Shown here in pieces: positions 53,430 to 64,000 of a stretch of 64,000 bases of DNA. Source of the stretch: Cymbomonas tetramitiformis. Lineage: Eukaryota; Chlorophyta; Pyramimonadophyceae; Pyramimonadales; Pyramimonadaceae. The translations under genes were made by a program, and so were the position numbers. Within the stretch, counting starts at the first letter, position 1, and each line of letters opens with the position of its first letter. The notes beneath the pieces were generated by a model that was not told where the DNA came from, searched no databases, and was given only the letters and a program-made list of their open reading frames with translations. Location: NCBI GenBank assembly GCA_001247695.2, contig LGRX02015756.1, positions 43,236-107,235 on the forward strand, in the 5' to 3' direction.

Positions 53430-56400
53430 CTAGCACCTCCACCAGATTATCATTTTCATCGTCGGCAGTTTCTTTTGCGATGGCCCAAGGAGTCGCTCGG
53501 AGCATCTCCATCACTGCACCTGCTTCGGCCAAGCGATCCACCAGATCGTTTGGTCATGCACGGATCGGTAGGATGCGGCTCTCTCGCCCCATGCGCCCCC
53601 AAGCAGACCAATCATGTCCATCATAGTATTCAGGCTTCGCTTAAAGTGCTACAGCTACGCGCATCTTATGTTTCATCGAGGCTCCCAGTTGGCCCACATC
53701 GTCCGTGCAGGGTTTGGCAGAGCATGCGGAGTTTTGCTCACCTGCGGTGCGCTTCACACGGCAGTTCTCGTGAGCGCTGGTGCCATCGCCAGGAACTGCC
53801 TTTGGTGGCACCGGCAGGCTTGCATTGACATGCTCAGTCGCAAGCACTCGAGCCCACTCCGAATTCCCCTGTATCGCAAGCGCCCCACGATCCCCCATAG
53901 CTAGAGAGCCCAAAGCATTCTGGCACTGCACAGACAGCATCGCGTGGAATGCTTATGCGATTGGAGCTTGCGGAATGTCAGAGGTTTCTTGCATCACGGA
54001 TTGAGCAGTGTTTCCCGAAATTGTTCCTAGCACCAGATGAAGACACGGCAGAGATCCCGGTCGCAGTGTATTTAGAGTATGCGTCAGTAATTCCTTAGCT
54101 CTTTTCTTTTGCGTTTGCAAAAGAACCTCAAAGAGTTGCCCTCGTGAAATTGTCGAACACTGCCAAAATTAAACGCCGTATCCTTCTATTACTGTGGAGG
54201 TCGAGAAGCCGTGCCTAGCTGCCTAAGTAAAGATGATCAGCGGCCCTGAAGAAAGCTCTAAAGATGATCACCGGCCCTGAAGAAAGCTCTAAAGATGATC
54301 ACCGGCCCTAAAGAAACCTCTTCCGCTGCGGAAGAGCGCAAGGCAAAGCCAGAAGCTGGGGTAGACCTGAAGGGGGGCCGACAGTCCCATCGATGGTGCG
54401 GGTGCAGCAGATTGCACTGTTAAACTCCATGAGCCAGCAGGTGATCGACCTCATGGGTGGGAGCTGCTGAGGCATCTAACAAAAAAGCTGCCGTCCAATA
54501 TGCTGTTGCTGCTCAGAGTGGTGACGCTGAGCTGGAGGCAATGCGGATGCTTTTGCATGTGCCTCGCGTTGTGGGAAATCCTTTTCCTCCACGACCCATG
54601 ACGCTGGGAGTATGACACACTGCAAATGCGCAACCTCAGCAACGAGACGCACGGCGCCCTGAGCTCTTGATGCAGTATGCACAGCTAGCTCTGGTGCCGA
54701 TACTTGCTTGCCTGCACGATGCAGCAGCGTGCACCGAGAGCACTCTAGACTATTTAGGGGACAGCCGAGCTTCGAGCTTGCAGCCCTACCCCTCAGTCCT
54801 GACTCTAGACTATTTCGGGGACAGCCGAGCTTCGAGCTTGCAGCCCTACCCCTCGGTCCTGACGAACCGCTACGATGGCATAGGCCACGACGGGGCTGCA
54901 AAGGGGCGTTTCGACCCGTGCTACAAAAGGCATGTTATAGGTGCAGGAGGCCGGACCCCATGCAGGTGCGGCCAGGGTGAGACCCCGGTTCCCTACCAAG
55001 CACGTGGTGGCAGTGCACGCTACTGCAGCATTGGTTGCAGGCAAGAGATGACCTGTTGCAGCGTACATCGTTCTCTGTGGACGAAAAGGGTAGATGCACC
55101 GACTGGAGGCTGACTAGGGAGCGGGAGAGCCTGACCTCAGCCTAGGCCAGCGATTCAGAGCAGCTCACTCTGGGCAAGCTGGGGCATGTTCCCCCCAAAG
55201 GGGGGCCTATGTCGGGTAAGTCGATCAGCCGCAAGGGTGCTTGAATCTGTGCCAAGGCAGCAGGTTCGCTGCTCTGCTGCGATGGACTTTGAACTAGAGG
55301 TAAAGCATTCACAAATAGACTTGCATTCATGTTGCATGCGAGCAAAAGTTGTTTATGAAAAGAGCGCTGTGCAGTGTGTCATTTGGCATTGGAGATCGAG
55401 CGAGAAAGAAGGTTTCAATTGGAGCATGCGGAATGTTAGTGGCTTCAAAAAATGGCGCCAATCGAGCTGACCCCTGAGATATAGACAATAAGGCAAGTGT
55501 CGGTTCGAAACATCCAAGAGAGCCCACGTCGTGACAAGTTTACAAGTATGAGTCGAAACAGTCACGGACACAGTTCTGTTCTTTTGCACTTCCCAGCTCA
55601 CCAGACCCGGAATCTCTGATCTGCTGCAACGGACTTTGGAGTAAAGTGAAAGCATTGACAAATTGACAAAGGCGTTGAGGTTGAGCGTCAAAAGAAATAA
55701 CAGGAGACCTTCAGATTTACAGAGACCGAACTTCTAAGTACTTTCGTGATGCAGCCAAGATGGCTCAAATGACATGAGCACTTTCAAACTTAGTAAAACG
55801 TGTCTCAAAGTGTGTCGGGAACTTGTTAGTAGCCGGCACACTTTTGTCAAATGGCCCCCACCCACCACGCCAGTGCTACAGCCTTATCAATCGCTCCCGC
55901 CCATCATGGCAGTGCAGAAGGGTTGTCATTGGCTGCCATCTACAAGTGATCACGTCGATAAGCGCCCGTCAACATGTACAAAATACAACACAAATCAAAA
56001 TACGTCAATAAACATCTAAATATACAAAACAATGTTTCGGGATTCCATGGAAAGTGGGATGCAAAAAGAATCCTGTGCATACCTTGGAGCCCTTCGCAAG
56101 CTCCTCGATAAGGGCATCCTGGATGCCAACCAATCCCCCTCTCCGCCCGTTGTGCTCTAGACCACAACAAATAAACAAACGCAAAGAGACAGGACCTTGA
56201 GAGAACGGAGCTACATTGTGAATGCAAAGAGACAGGACCTATGAAGAATCTGCACTGGCCTGAACTTATCACTCGATCCCAGAATTCGAAGCAACATAAG
56301 CAACACGCCTACACACCAATGGCAATGATGGAAATTTATCCAAAAAAAGATTACACACCGTGGTTGAGCACTTAGGTGCTCCTTCACTGAACCAAGAATG

Positions 56401-58596
56401 GACATAGAACAAAAACCAACCAGTCAAATTGCCAAATTGCCTCGCCCACCAAGGGCAACATTCACAAGTTGGATGCCCCCTCCAACAGGTGGCCCCACTC
56501 ACTAAGTAACATGGCCTTTGACCTACAAATTGAGAGTCCCCCATGGTTGGGCTCTTCGACAGGATCCTCGCCGCACTCGCCACACCCGCCTCGCCAAGGT
56601 CCCTCTGGATGTTTCCACATTGCAGAATCATGAAGCAACCAGAGATGATAAAGACAAAATAACTCTCCGTCCCACTTAGTAAGATGCAGTGCTCACCATT
56701 AGAGCAACACAGCAATCATTGCATCCCAGCATGCATCTCCACGACACGGCTTTGTTCATGACGCATGCTGAAAAGGAAATGGGAGGGGGGGTGTAGGTCA
56801 CTCACCCGTAGAGCCATCTTCACGGCATTGCTGCGCATATCCATATCGCCCTTTGCCGCACCTTCTGATTTGTTTTCATCATCCACGGAGCCTGCCCAGG
56901 TGTACCACCTCTCCGCTCTCCTAAGAGTAAGCAGTGAGCAGCACAATGTATCATATCTTTCAGCTGTAATGAGTTTCGAGGGCCCACAACTTCTGGTTGC
57001 AGGTTGTGCGATGTGCATCCTCCACCATGACACACTTCACCCCATGTTCCAGATATGCCTGAAGTGTAGCACCATCCCCACAGCTTCCACCTATACCTGA
57101 TGTGTTGCACTGCCCTCACATCTTCTACCTGTGCCTGATGCGCTGTACCACAACCCCATCTTGCACCTGTGCCTGATGCGCTTCCTGCCTCCCTTCTCCC
57201 ACCTGCGCCTCAAGCCCTGCCTTTTCCCCCATATTTCACGCGGGCTTGACTCACTGCACGGCCACTACATCTTCCATCTATGCCGAACATGCCGCACTGG
57301 CACCCCATCTTCCACACGCGCCTATCATGCTGCAACGCCCCTACATCTTCCACCTGTGCTCGACGCGATATACAGCCCAACGATCTTCCACGTGTGCCAG
57401 ACGCACTACGTGATCCCCTGCCCCCACCTCTGTTTGACGCGTTGCCCAACCGCCCACTTTCCAGCTATGCCTAAAGTGCAGTGCCGCTCCTACATCTTCC
57501 ACGTGTGCCTGGCGCGTTGCGTCACCATCACATCTTCTACCCATACTCAACGACTAAAGCGCTGCATTGCCCCCCATCTTCCCCCTATACCTGACGCACT
57601 GCGCTGCCCCCTATCTTCCCTACGCCTGACGCACTTCGCTGCCCCCCATCTTCCATGCTCGTGAAGATATCGACTGATTTCACTGACTAAATAATTCAAT
57701 CAGTGATCTGAGTGACGCGAACAAAGTCGGTTCATGTCACCCACCAGACAAGACAATCTCCAATCAATTCAGAAAACATCGGTGATGCACTGATGAGTGA
57801 GTGGGTTCGGCCGCATACGCATTCATCTTCACCACCGAAGCAAGAAAATCGTCTGCCACCGGTTTTTTTAATAAACGATCTGGCAGTCACACTGAACTCT
57901 CCTGCAGGTGCGTAAGTATGCACCGCCCCCCCATCTTCCAATTGTACTTGACGCACTAAACTGCCCCCACATCTTCCACATGTGCCTGACGCGCTACACC
58001 GCGCCCACATCTTCCAACTGTGCCTGATCCACTGCACCCTAATAAATCTTCCACCTGTACCTGCATGCTGCACAGACCCCCATCTCCCAGCTGTGCGGGA
58101 CGTGTTGCACCCCCCTATATCTTTAAGCTTTTCCTGACGCAATGCACAGCCCCACATCTTTCACCCATGTATAGTTTTACAAGTTGTACAAGTTGTACCA
58201 CTCCTGCAACCTGTACTGCCCCATAAATACATCCTTTCTCCCCTTTTGTGAAAGTCTCTGCCGAAAGCAAGCTCCACACCCGGGCGGGTGATGCTCACAC
58301 AATATGGTTGAAAAATATCCCTACACGTGCACAGCCACATCGTAAATGCCGGGCAGGCCGGAGAGGGGCGCACGTGTGAGAAGCTCCCGCTGCTTCGCAT
58401 CTGCCAAATTCTTCCATACGGTCGCCAACGGCCTCCTCGAATACCTGCCCACATCCCGCATCACGTTGCATGAACTCCCACACCTGATGTCCTTCCGTCG
58501 TCCGGTTATACCTTGTTACTCGCTCAGCACCCTCCGCCTGCCTTCTGAGTAGCTTGCAACATTGTGCCGTATGTAAGAGTTCATAGTAACTCATAC
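53430..58596 (-). CDS. Unidentified helical (ARM/HEAT-like?) protein, discontinuous exon set
   Basis: Well-bounded minus-strand exons: 58596-about 58350 (YYELLHTAQCCKLLRRQAEG), 57901-57741 (53 codons; FSVTARSFIKKTGGRRFSCF, ASPMFSELIGDCLVWW), 56963-56806 (52 codons; RYDTLCCSLLTLRRAERWYT; donor GTGAGT), 56604-56523 (RDLGEAGVASAARILSKSPT), 56156-56083 (GGLVGIQDALIEELAKGSK; acceptor GTGGTCTAG), perhaps 54658-54621 (GAVRLVAEVAHL), 53925-53742 (CQNALGSLAMGDRGALAIQG; donor GTGAGC), 53519-about 53430 (GAVMEMLRATPWAIAKETAD). 56963 to 56083 and 53925 to 53519 are phase-consistent; the others are not yet joined. Short amphipathic helices with Gly-Ala-Val starts resemble armadillo/HEAT repeats, a suggestion only. 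May be more than one gene. Confidence 0.5.
54080..54480 (+). mobile_element. Second copy of the hairpin-leader retroelement: leader and gag start
   Basis: Leader similar to the minus-strand one at 39.7 kb: hairpin TTCTTTTGC-GTTT-GCAAAAGAA (54104-54125), CCCTCGTGAAAT, CACTGCCAAAATT, TTACTGTGGAGGTC. It is followed by three 31-bp repeats (AAAGATGATCACCGGCCCTG and following, 54228-54320) and a broken gag-like stretch (VRVQQIALLNSMSQQVIDLM). It lies antisense in an intron of the minus-strand gene. Confidence 0.55.
54740..54862. repeat. 60-bp tandem duplication
   Basis: Two copies of CTCTAGACTATTTAGGGGAC, AGCCGAGCTTCGAGCTTGCA, GCCCTACCCCTCAGTCCTGA, differing by two bases. Confidence 0.95.
55140..55270 (-). 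CDS. Possible exon, weak
   Basis: Minus-strand open segment EPAALAQIQAPLRLIDLPDI then GPPLGGTCPSLPR. Protein-like composition, but splice borders are not decisive. It falls between the exons at 56083 and 54658 of the gene described above. Confidence 0.25.
57110..58160. repeat. Degenerate ~35-bp repeat (CCCACATCTTCCACCTGTGC CTGACGCGCTGCAC)n
   Basis: Highly diverged tandem units in two blocks, 57110-57655 and 57905-58160, separated by the exon at 57741-57901 and its flanks. The same satellite on both sides of an exon suggests the exon sits inside an older array or the array seeded twice. Confidence 0.88.
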
Positions 58597-58599
58597 CTG

Positions 58600-59480
58600 A
58601 GGTTGAGAATCCGCACCTCCTAAAAAGCTTGCCATGTCAGCATGCCCAAAGAACCACAGAAGATGAACGCGCTGCTGTGTTTCCATGGGTTGCATTATAC
58701 ATCATGAAGGTGTATAAGTGTATAGTGACAGTGATGAGCGGCCGGGCCACCTGAGAGGTGCCTCTCCATGAGGGGAGGATGGTTGCAGGGATGCGCTTTC
58801 AAACAGACGTTGTGCTGTGTAGCGCATGGTATCGCCCCGCCTCTCTCTGCGATGGCCACTCTCCCCAACGTTGGCGATGGCGTCCATCCGACGGAGGGCA
58901 TTCTCTGCTCCAAGAAATCCCTCCGCCTCAACCCATCCTCACGGCGCTGTCTCCTCTCGAGAGGGACTTGGTGAGCCGGCGCAGTCAAAATAGATCAAGC
59001 CCACCTATACCTCATGAGCCATTCACTGGAAGCAGTACAACCCGAGTGGGTGAGACTCTGCGGTGCATCAAAAGATCGCCCATTCCTACAGCCCGATTGC
59101 AGGTCTTGCAATTTGTGTTTCGTGGGGATCCACAGAAAGAAGCTCCCCGGCGCATGGTTCCTGGAAATTGATTTCGGCCGACCATGAAGCGCCAAGTGTA
59201 AACAAGCATTTCTCTCTCACCACCCCTCTCATTCATTTCAGAACAACTGCTAGTTCACAGGCATGAGACCACTCAACAGAGGTGTTCCTTGTTCCAACCA
59301 TTGGCAATATTAATTCATCATCATCAACGCAATCCTATACAAGCGAGAGGACTCTCAAATCACCCGCAGAGGAAACACAAGATGCAAGGGACCCTAACGA
59401 AATCCACCATGTCAAACTCCGTGGTCCAACGTGTTACATGACATGACACGGCAACATCACATCTGAAATATCTTAGGGAT
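58600..59480. other. Weak open frames only
   Basis: 58695-58990 (-) and 58990-59200 (both strands) have open frames without a recognised family. Two spans (VPLERRQRREDGLRRRDFLE on minus; ARLQVLQFVFRGDPQKEAPR on plus) are protein-like, but splice sites are not convincing. Confidence 0.3.
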
Positions 59481-59499
59481 TCGTTTGCAATGGGGGTCG

Positions 59500-59748
59500 A
59501 CACTTCGTTTTAATCCCAGATCAGGGTAGACACTTCGTGCTAATTCCAGATCAGGGTAGACACTTCGTGCTAATTCCAGATCAGGGTAGACACTTCGTGT
59601 TAATTCCAGATCAGGGTAGACACTTTGTGTTAATTCCAGATCAGGGTAGACACTTTGTGTTAATCCCAGATCAGGGTAGACACTTCGTGTTAATCCCAGA
59701 TCAGGGTAGACACTTTGTTTTAATCCTACATCGGGTGGGCACTTCATT
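59500..59748. repeat. 30-bp minisatellite, 8 copies
   Basis: Unit CACTTCGTGTTAATTCCAGA then TCAGGGTAGA. Inverted, diverged relatives of its GATCAGGGTAGA core (GTCTACCCCCCAATCTG) occur at 60140-60210. Confidence 0.97.
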
Positions 59749-59749
59749 T

Positions 59750-60900
59750 GAATCTGTGATTGGGAGTGTTGGCATCGATATCGGCAATAGCGACATTGAC
59801 ACCGGCAATGATGGCATCGACATTGGACATCGACAATGATGATTGCGAATGAAGACAAAAATAGCACTGAAAATACGTTGTCGTCCCCGACAAGACTACT
59901 AATCTTTCCCAGCAGTGCTACGACTACGTGCATTTCAGCATTATGGTATTTTCACTGTGGTATGAATGAAATTGAATTTCTCATATGCAAAATTAGATTA
60001 TGTTTGTTGTAATAACTATGATAACAATACATGTAATAATCATATCATTATTCCATATGTGAATTTGCACCTGGGATATACAATGTTAAGCACATCATTC
60101 TTGTCTCATCCCGGAAGTAGAATTAAAATGAGGTGTAGTGCTGACCCCCGATCTGTACTCAAATGAAATGTCTACCCCCCAATCTGGATTATACTGAAAT
60201 GTCTACCCCCACTGTGAACTAATCCCATTATCTTATGATACTTGATTCCAAACTTTGCCAAACCAACGGCATCTTAGGCACAAGGGCGTACCCCAAGGAC
60301 GAGGCGATGAGGGGGCTGAGTGTTGAGCTGGATGTACACGGTGGATGCTCGTGCGTGGACTCTCCCTGCTTCACCCCCAGGAGACAGTGAGAACGATGTG
60401 GTGTAAAAGGCAGGTTGTGACAGGGGTATCGATGCATCATTAGCCCGATGTTGGCAGGGGGTGCTGAATACAAATCATGGTTTGGCATTGATTTCACAAC
60501 GTCCTAGAACTTTATTTCGAGAAGAGCAAGCCAAGGGCATATAGCATGAGCGCAGAAAATGCTTACCTGGGGGAACAGAGGAACCCCCCAATATATGCCG
60601 GACGATCCCATGGATGCTCAACACTCCGAGTGGTTGCCACGTGTTTTGATCGCTGCTGAGGGAAACTCTGTTCCATGTGGCATGCACCTCCACCCCAGAC
60701 TTTGTCAAGCCGCCTCACCAGCAATATTTGTGAATCGCCGCCTTGAGTAATGGTGATGCCTAATGTGTTCAATACGTTTGATTGTTGCAGGCATTATACA
60801 AGGGAGCTGGGTGCTAGATTAGCCATTATTATGTATTGGCTGCCAAAGGAAAGAGCAGGATGCAAGGTTTAGTCTCCAACACATGCAAACCAGTTAAATC
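59750..60900. other. No supported gene
   Basis: 59750-59830 has a short CATCGACATTGGCA-type periodicity. 59940-60110 is AT-rich. Frames at 60228-60750 on both strands show no family signature. Confidence 0.45.
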
Positions 60901-60989
60901 TAACAAAAACTCTTTGGAACAAACATTTATGTTTGTCGATGTTCCTTTTCATTCCATCTCATCGTTGAAAGGCACATTGTATAGCAACT

Positions 60990-61940
60990 AATCAAGTATA
61001 TTTGCCGAATGTTCACTGTGGATGAAATCAGCTCGATCAACTCATTTTCTAAACAACTAAAATGATGCGGGCTCCACTGCAATGCTCTTTTGTCACTTAT
61101 TGGCATGTTTAAAAGTCGGTAGAGTTTTCCTTTCTTCTCCGAGTCCTTAGCGAGAACCCGAGTCAGGCTAAGCCAGCCAAAGTACCACCTCATCGCTTAG
61201 TCTTATCTGGGGTTGATGTACATCCGTGCCACCAAGGAGAGATATGACTAACCTCCAAGGTGGCACACCTTCTCCACCATCACTCTCACTGCCCGTGCAC
61301 ACGTAGCCATGGCCCTTGAATATGCTGTGAGCTGAGAACCCCTTCGAAAGAAAGCATCCGAGGCTGCTCAGCGCCAGCGCCACCCACGTATTGGCCAAGT
61401 CCGTGTACGTAGGAACCGCCAGGTACACTGACTAGCGGAGTCCATCGAAGGTGGTGGGCGTGCCACCTCCGCCCTCTGGAAACCTCGCGAATGAGTTCAT
61501 GCACATTCGCGAGAAGTCCTTGTAGGCACTTCTCCGTCCTGCAAAATAGCCCCTCCTTCGGGTCCATCTCCACTCGGAGGTGTTCATTTATCTCGTCTAG
61601 GTCCCATTAATCCTTATTCACGCTCCTCTTCATGCCCGTCGAGCCTAGGGCCCAGCACATTCTCAACTCCCCCGGCATGGTCACCGTGCTCGAGGTCGAA
61701 GTTGAAGCGTCAATCATTCTCCTGGGCATGTCACCTTCGCTTTTTCGTATACGATCGTCGATAAATTGGTGTCCATCTTCGCATTTAAAAAATCCGTGCT
61801 ACATAATTGCACTTCCCTTTCACCAAGGATACGGTGTCGAAGGCTCCTACCGTCTCCTCCAACCGGGCGTTCCACTCCGTTGGCTTTGTTTCGCCAGTGT
61901 CACTGTACTTGCCTCCGATGGCCATCATTTGGCAGGTTGC
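60990..61940 (-). CDS. Exons of an unidentified gene
   Basis: Best exon 61940-61851 (30 codons; acceptor TTTTTATATTTAG, donor GTAGGA): ATCQMMAIGGKYSDTGETKP then TEWNARLEET. Next, about 61602-61470: EINEHLRVEMDPKEGLFCRT and EKCLQGLLANVHELIREV. Then about 61430-61290: LANTWVALALSSLGCFLSKG, with a GTGAGA donor after YVCTG. Then about 61180-61000: SLTRVLAKDSEKKGKLYRLL. Joins between these are not all phase-checked. The CLQGLLANVHELIREVS helix is reminiscent of the segment before C-x-ERG in axonemal dynein light chains, as in the gene at 49.4 kb; the two could be one long gene, but the intervening exon set makes that doubtful. Confidence 0.45.
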
Positions 61941-62067
61941 CTAAATATAAAAACAGATTTCGAGGAATAAACTTGCAATGTGCCACGTAAGAACTTTGCT
62001 CCGGCAAATTTCTGCAAAGGTGTTTTGCGAGCAAAGAACACGGATGAGTTTGTGTTGCGACATACTC

Positions 62068-63092
62068 CTACTTGCACACTTGTCCGGATGTCAACTACTT
62101 GCACACTTGTCCGGATGTCAACTACTTGCACACTTGTCCGGATGTCAACCACTTGCACACTTGTCGGATGTCAACCACTTGCACACTTGTCCGGATGTCA
62201 ACCACTTGCACACTTGTCCGGATGTCAACCACTTGCACACTTGTCCGGATGTCAACCACTTGCACACTTGTCCGGATGTCAACCACTTGCACTTGTCCGG
62301 ATGTCAGCCACTTGCACACTTGTCCGGATGTCCAGCCACTTGCACACTTGTCCGGATGTCAACCACTTGCACACTTGTCCGGATGTCAACCACTTGCACA
62401 CTTGTCCGGATGTCGACCACTTGCACACTTACATCGATGTGACTACTTGCACACTTGTCAGGATGCCGACTACTTGCACACTTGTCGGATGTCAACTACT
62501 TGCACACTTGTCCGGATGTCGACTACTTGCACACTTGTCGGATGTCAACTACTTGCACACTTATCGGATGTCAGCTACTTACACACTTGTCGGATGTCAA
62601 CCACTTGCACCCCATCGGATGTCAACCACTTGCACACTTGTCCGGATGTCAACCACTTTACCACTTGTCGGATGTCAACTACTTGCACCGGTCCGGATGT
62701 CAACCACTTGCACACTTGTCCGGATGTCAACCGCTTTGCACCTTGTCGGATGTCAACCACTTGCACACTTGTCGGATCGTCAACTACTTCTTGCACACTT
62801 GTCCGGATGGCCAGCCACACTTGCACACACTTGTCGGATGTCAACCACTTGCACACTTGTCGGATGTCAACCACTTGCACACTTGCTTGTCCGGATGTCG
62901 ACTACTTGCACACTTGTCGGATGTCAACTACTTGCACACTTGTCGGATGCCGACTACTTGCACACTTGTCGGATGTCAACTACTTGCACACTTGTCCGGA
63001 TGTCGACTACCACTTACGCAGCCATGGGGATGTCAACTACTTGCACACTTGTCCGGATGTCAACTACTTGCACACTTGTCCGGATGTCAACT
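62068..63092. repeat. 26/27-bp minisatellite, ~38 copies
   Basis: Unit ACTTGCACACTTGTCCGGAT then GTCAACC; a 26-bp form lacks one C (GTCGGATG). The mixture of 26- and 27-bp units shifts frame every few copies yet leaves three plus-strand frames open for up to 387 codons, because the unit has no stop in them. Not coding. Confidence 0.98.
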
Positions 63093-64000
63093 TCTCTTGG
63101 AAACATCATTAGCATTTGCCCCTCATCCGTCATTCAAAGCTAACTTCGATAGGAAAATTTTGAAACCACTGAAATTATGTGGGCTCCACTTTAAGTAGAA
63201 TTTGCGGTGCTAAATGCCAAGCACAATCTCAATCCTCTTACTCATATACGAACGATCAAGCAGCCATGCGATAGGTTTGGAAACTTATGTACCTAACGTA
63301 TGAATGAACCATCCAACTATTGAAAACATCAAATAAAATGCAGAAGCCAAATGAAAAGGGGCCTGGTATATTCAATGGACAGTGTGCTGGCTTGTCAAAT
63401 TGAATACGGATAGTTGGATTGGGATGCAGGCTGTTTGTCTAGAAAATAGTTTGATAAATGGTTTAATACTAAAAAGTGAATCCAATAGCCGCCGCTCACG
63501 TACAAAAACTTCTGGAAAGAAGTACTCGAGCAACCTTAATGCACCTGCCCGAGGAGGGAACAGGGGGTTGGAGATCGCACCTCAAGCTGAGGAACGGGGG
63601 AGGCGAATCTTGGTGAAGGAAATGGGCCGGGAGCTGGGGCGATAGGTGCAACTTGTGAAGCAACTTCCTGTTCTTGGGTGCATGCCGCAAAACTACCTGC
63701 AGAATGGCATCATACATAGGAGCAGGCAATCCCCATTCAACCTGCATAGTTCTCCATATTTTGCACAGTCTATGCGATCACATAGTAGCAGGCAATCCCC
63801 ATTCAACCTGCATAGTTCTCCATATTTTGCACAGTCTATGAGATCACATAGATGAGGTGCCGTAGCTACGACACACTACTGAGCGCTTGTTGACTTTTTA
63901 GAAGAAGGTAATGCCCGACACATCGAAGGCAATCAACCCTGAAACCTAAAACGATGGAGAGATCCGAACCAACAATCCAGAAAACCCAAAGGGCTTGCAA
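63093..64000. other. No supported gene; contains one short duplication
   Basis: Open frames at 63382-63645 (+) and 63496-63747 (-) overlap each other and lack signatures. The 3' end of the window carries nothing I recognise. Confidence 0.45.
63719..63853. repeat. 66-bp tandem duplication
   Basis: Two copies of AGCAGGCAATCCCCATTCAA, CCTGCATAGTTCTCCATATT, TTGCACAGTCTATG, differing at one base (GCGATC versus AGATCA). Confidence 0.96.

Noticed and set aside
61600..61625. Premature TAA just before the EINEHLRVEM segment, suggesting a pseudogene
   Set aside because: A CTAG acceptor lies between the stop and the open segment, so the stop is better read as intronic.
61980..63198. Three plus-strand frames of 247-387 codons with Cys/His-rich repeats that resemble zinc fingers
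   Set aside because: Each is the 26/27-bp satellite read through; frames interchange when a base is lost, so there is no coding constraint.

Overview
The window reads as nuclear DNA of a plant-lineage eukaryote with short exons, long introns and abundant minisatellites and retroelements. A streptophyte alga of the Chara type would fit, but this is inference: no rRNA, tRNA or organellar marker is present to fix the taxon. There are no bacterial-style operons, ribosome binding sites, CRISPR arrays or phage genes. Most long open reading frames in the window are tandem repeats whose unit lacks stops, not genes.

Layout. 530-6225 (+): nine exons of a 6-phosphogluconate dehydrogenase gene (5' end missing) ending in a peroxisomal-type -SKL. 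6.9-8.9 kb (-): exons of an unidentified gene. 10.45-13.62 kb (-): a type II membrane nucleotide-sugar glycosyltransferase with a D-x-D motif. 13.6-18.5 kb: largely gene-free. 18.7-21.24 kb (+): a truncated DIRS-like (tyrosine-recombinase class) retrotransposon with gag and half a reverse transcriptase. 21.4-26 kb: repeats and degraded elements. 26.26-31.4 kb (-): an unidentified spliced gene. 32.9-35.4 kb: satellites. 35.5-39.4 kb (+): a second DIRS-like gag region, split by an 0.84-kb insertion and butted against the 5' part of another retroelement on the minus strand. 41.5-51.6 kb (-): a phase-consistent ten-exon chain for a coiled-coil protein; one intron is almost wholly filled by a 1.8-kb inverted repeat made of two head-to-head retroelement fragments. 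53.4-58.6 kb and 60.9-61.9 kb (-): further exon sets without a recognised family. 62.07-63.09 kb: a large 26/27-bp minisatellite.

How exons were called. I joined stretches where (a) a GT donor and AG acceptor flank an open frame, (b) the reading phase matches across each join, and (c) the peptide looks like protein rather than repeat. For 6PGDH family homology confirms the chain, and for the glycosyltransferase family motifs support it; the other genes rest on splice sites and phase only. Apart from 6PGDH and one doubtful terminal exon near 23 kb, all candidate host genes lie on the minus strand.

The most unusual locus is the inverted repeat at 44319-46122. It sits inside a host intron, has arms of about 885 bp separated by 33 bp, and would fold into a long double-stranded RNA in the pre-mRNA. 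Its arms are related in sequence to the retroelement at 35.9-38 kb.
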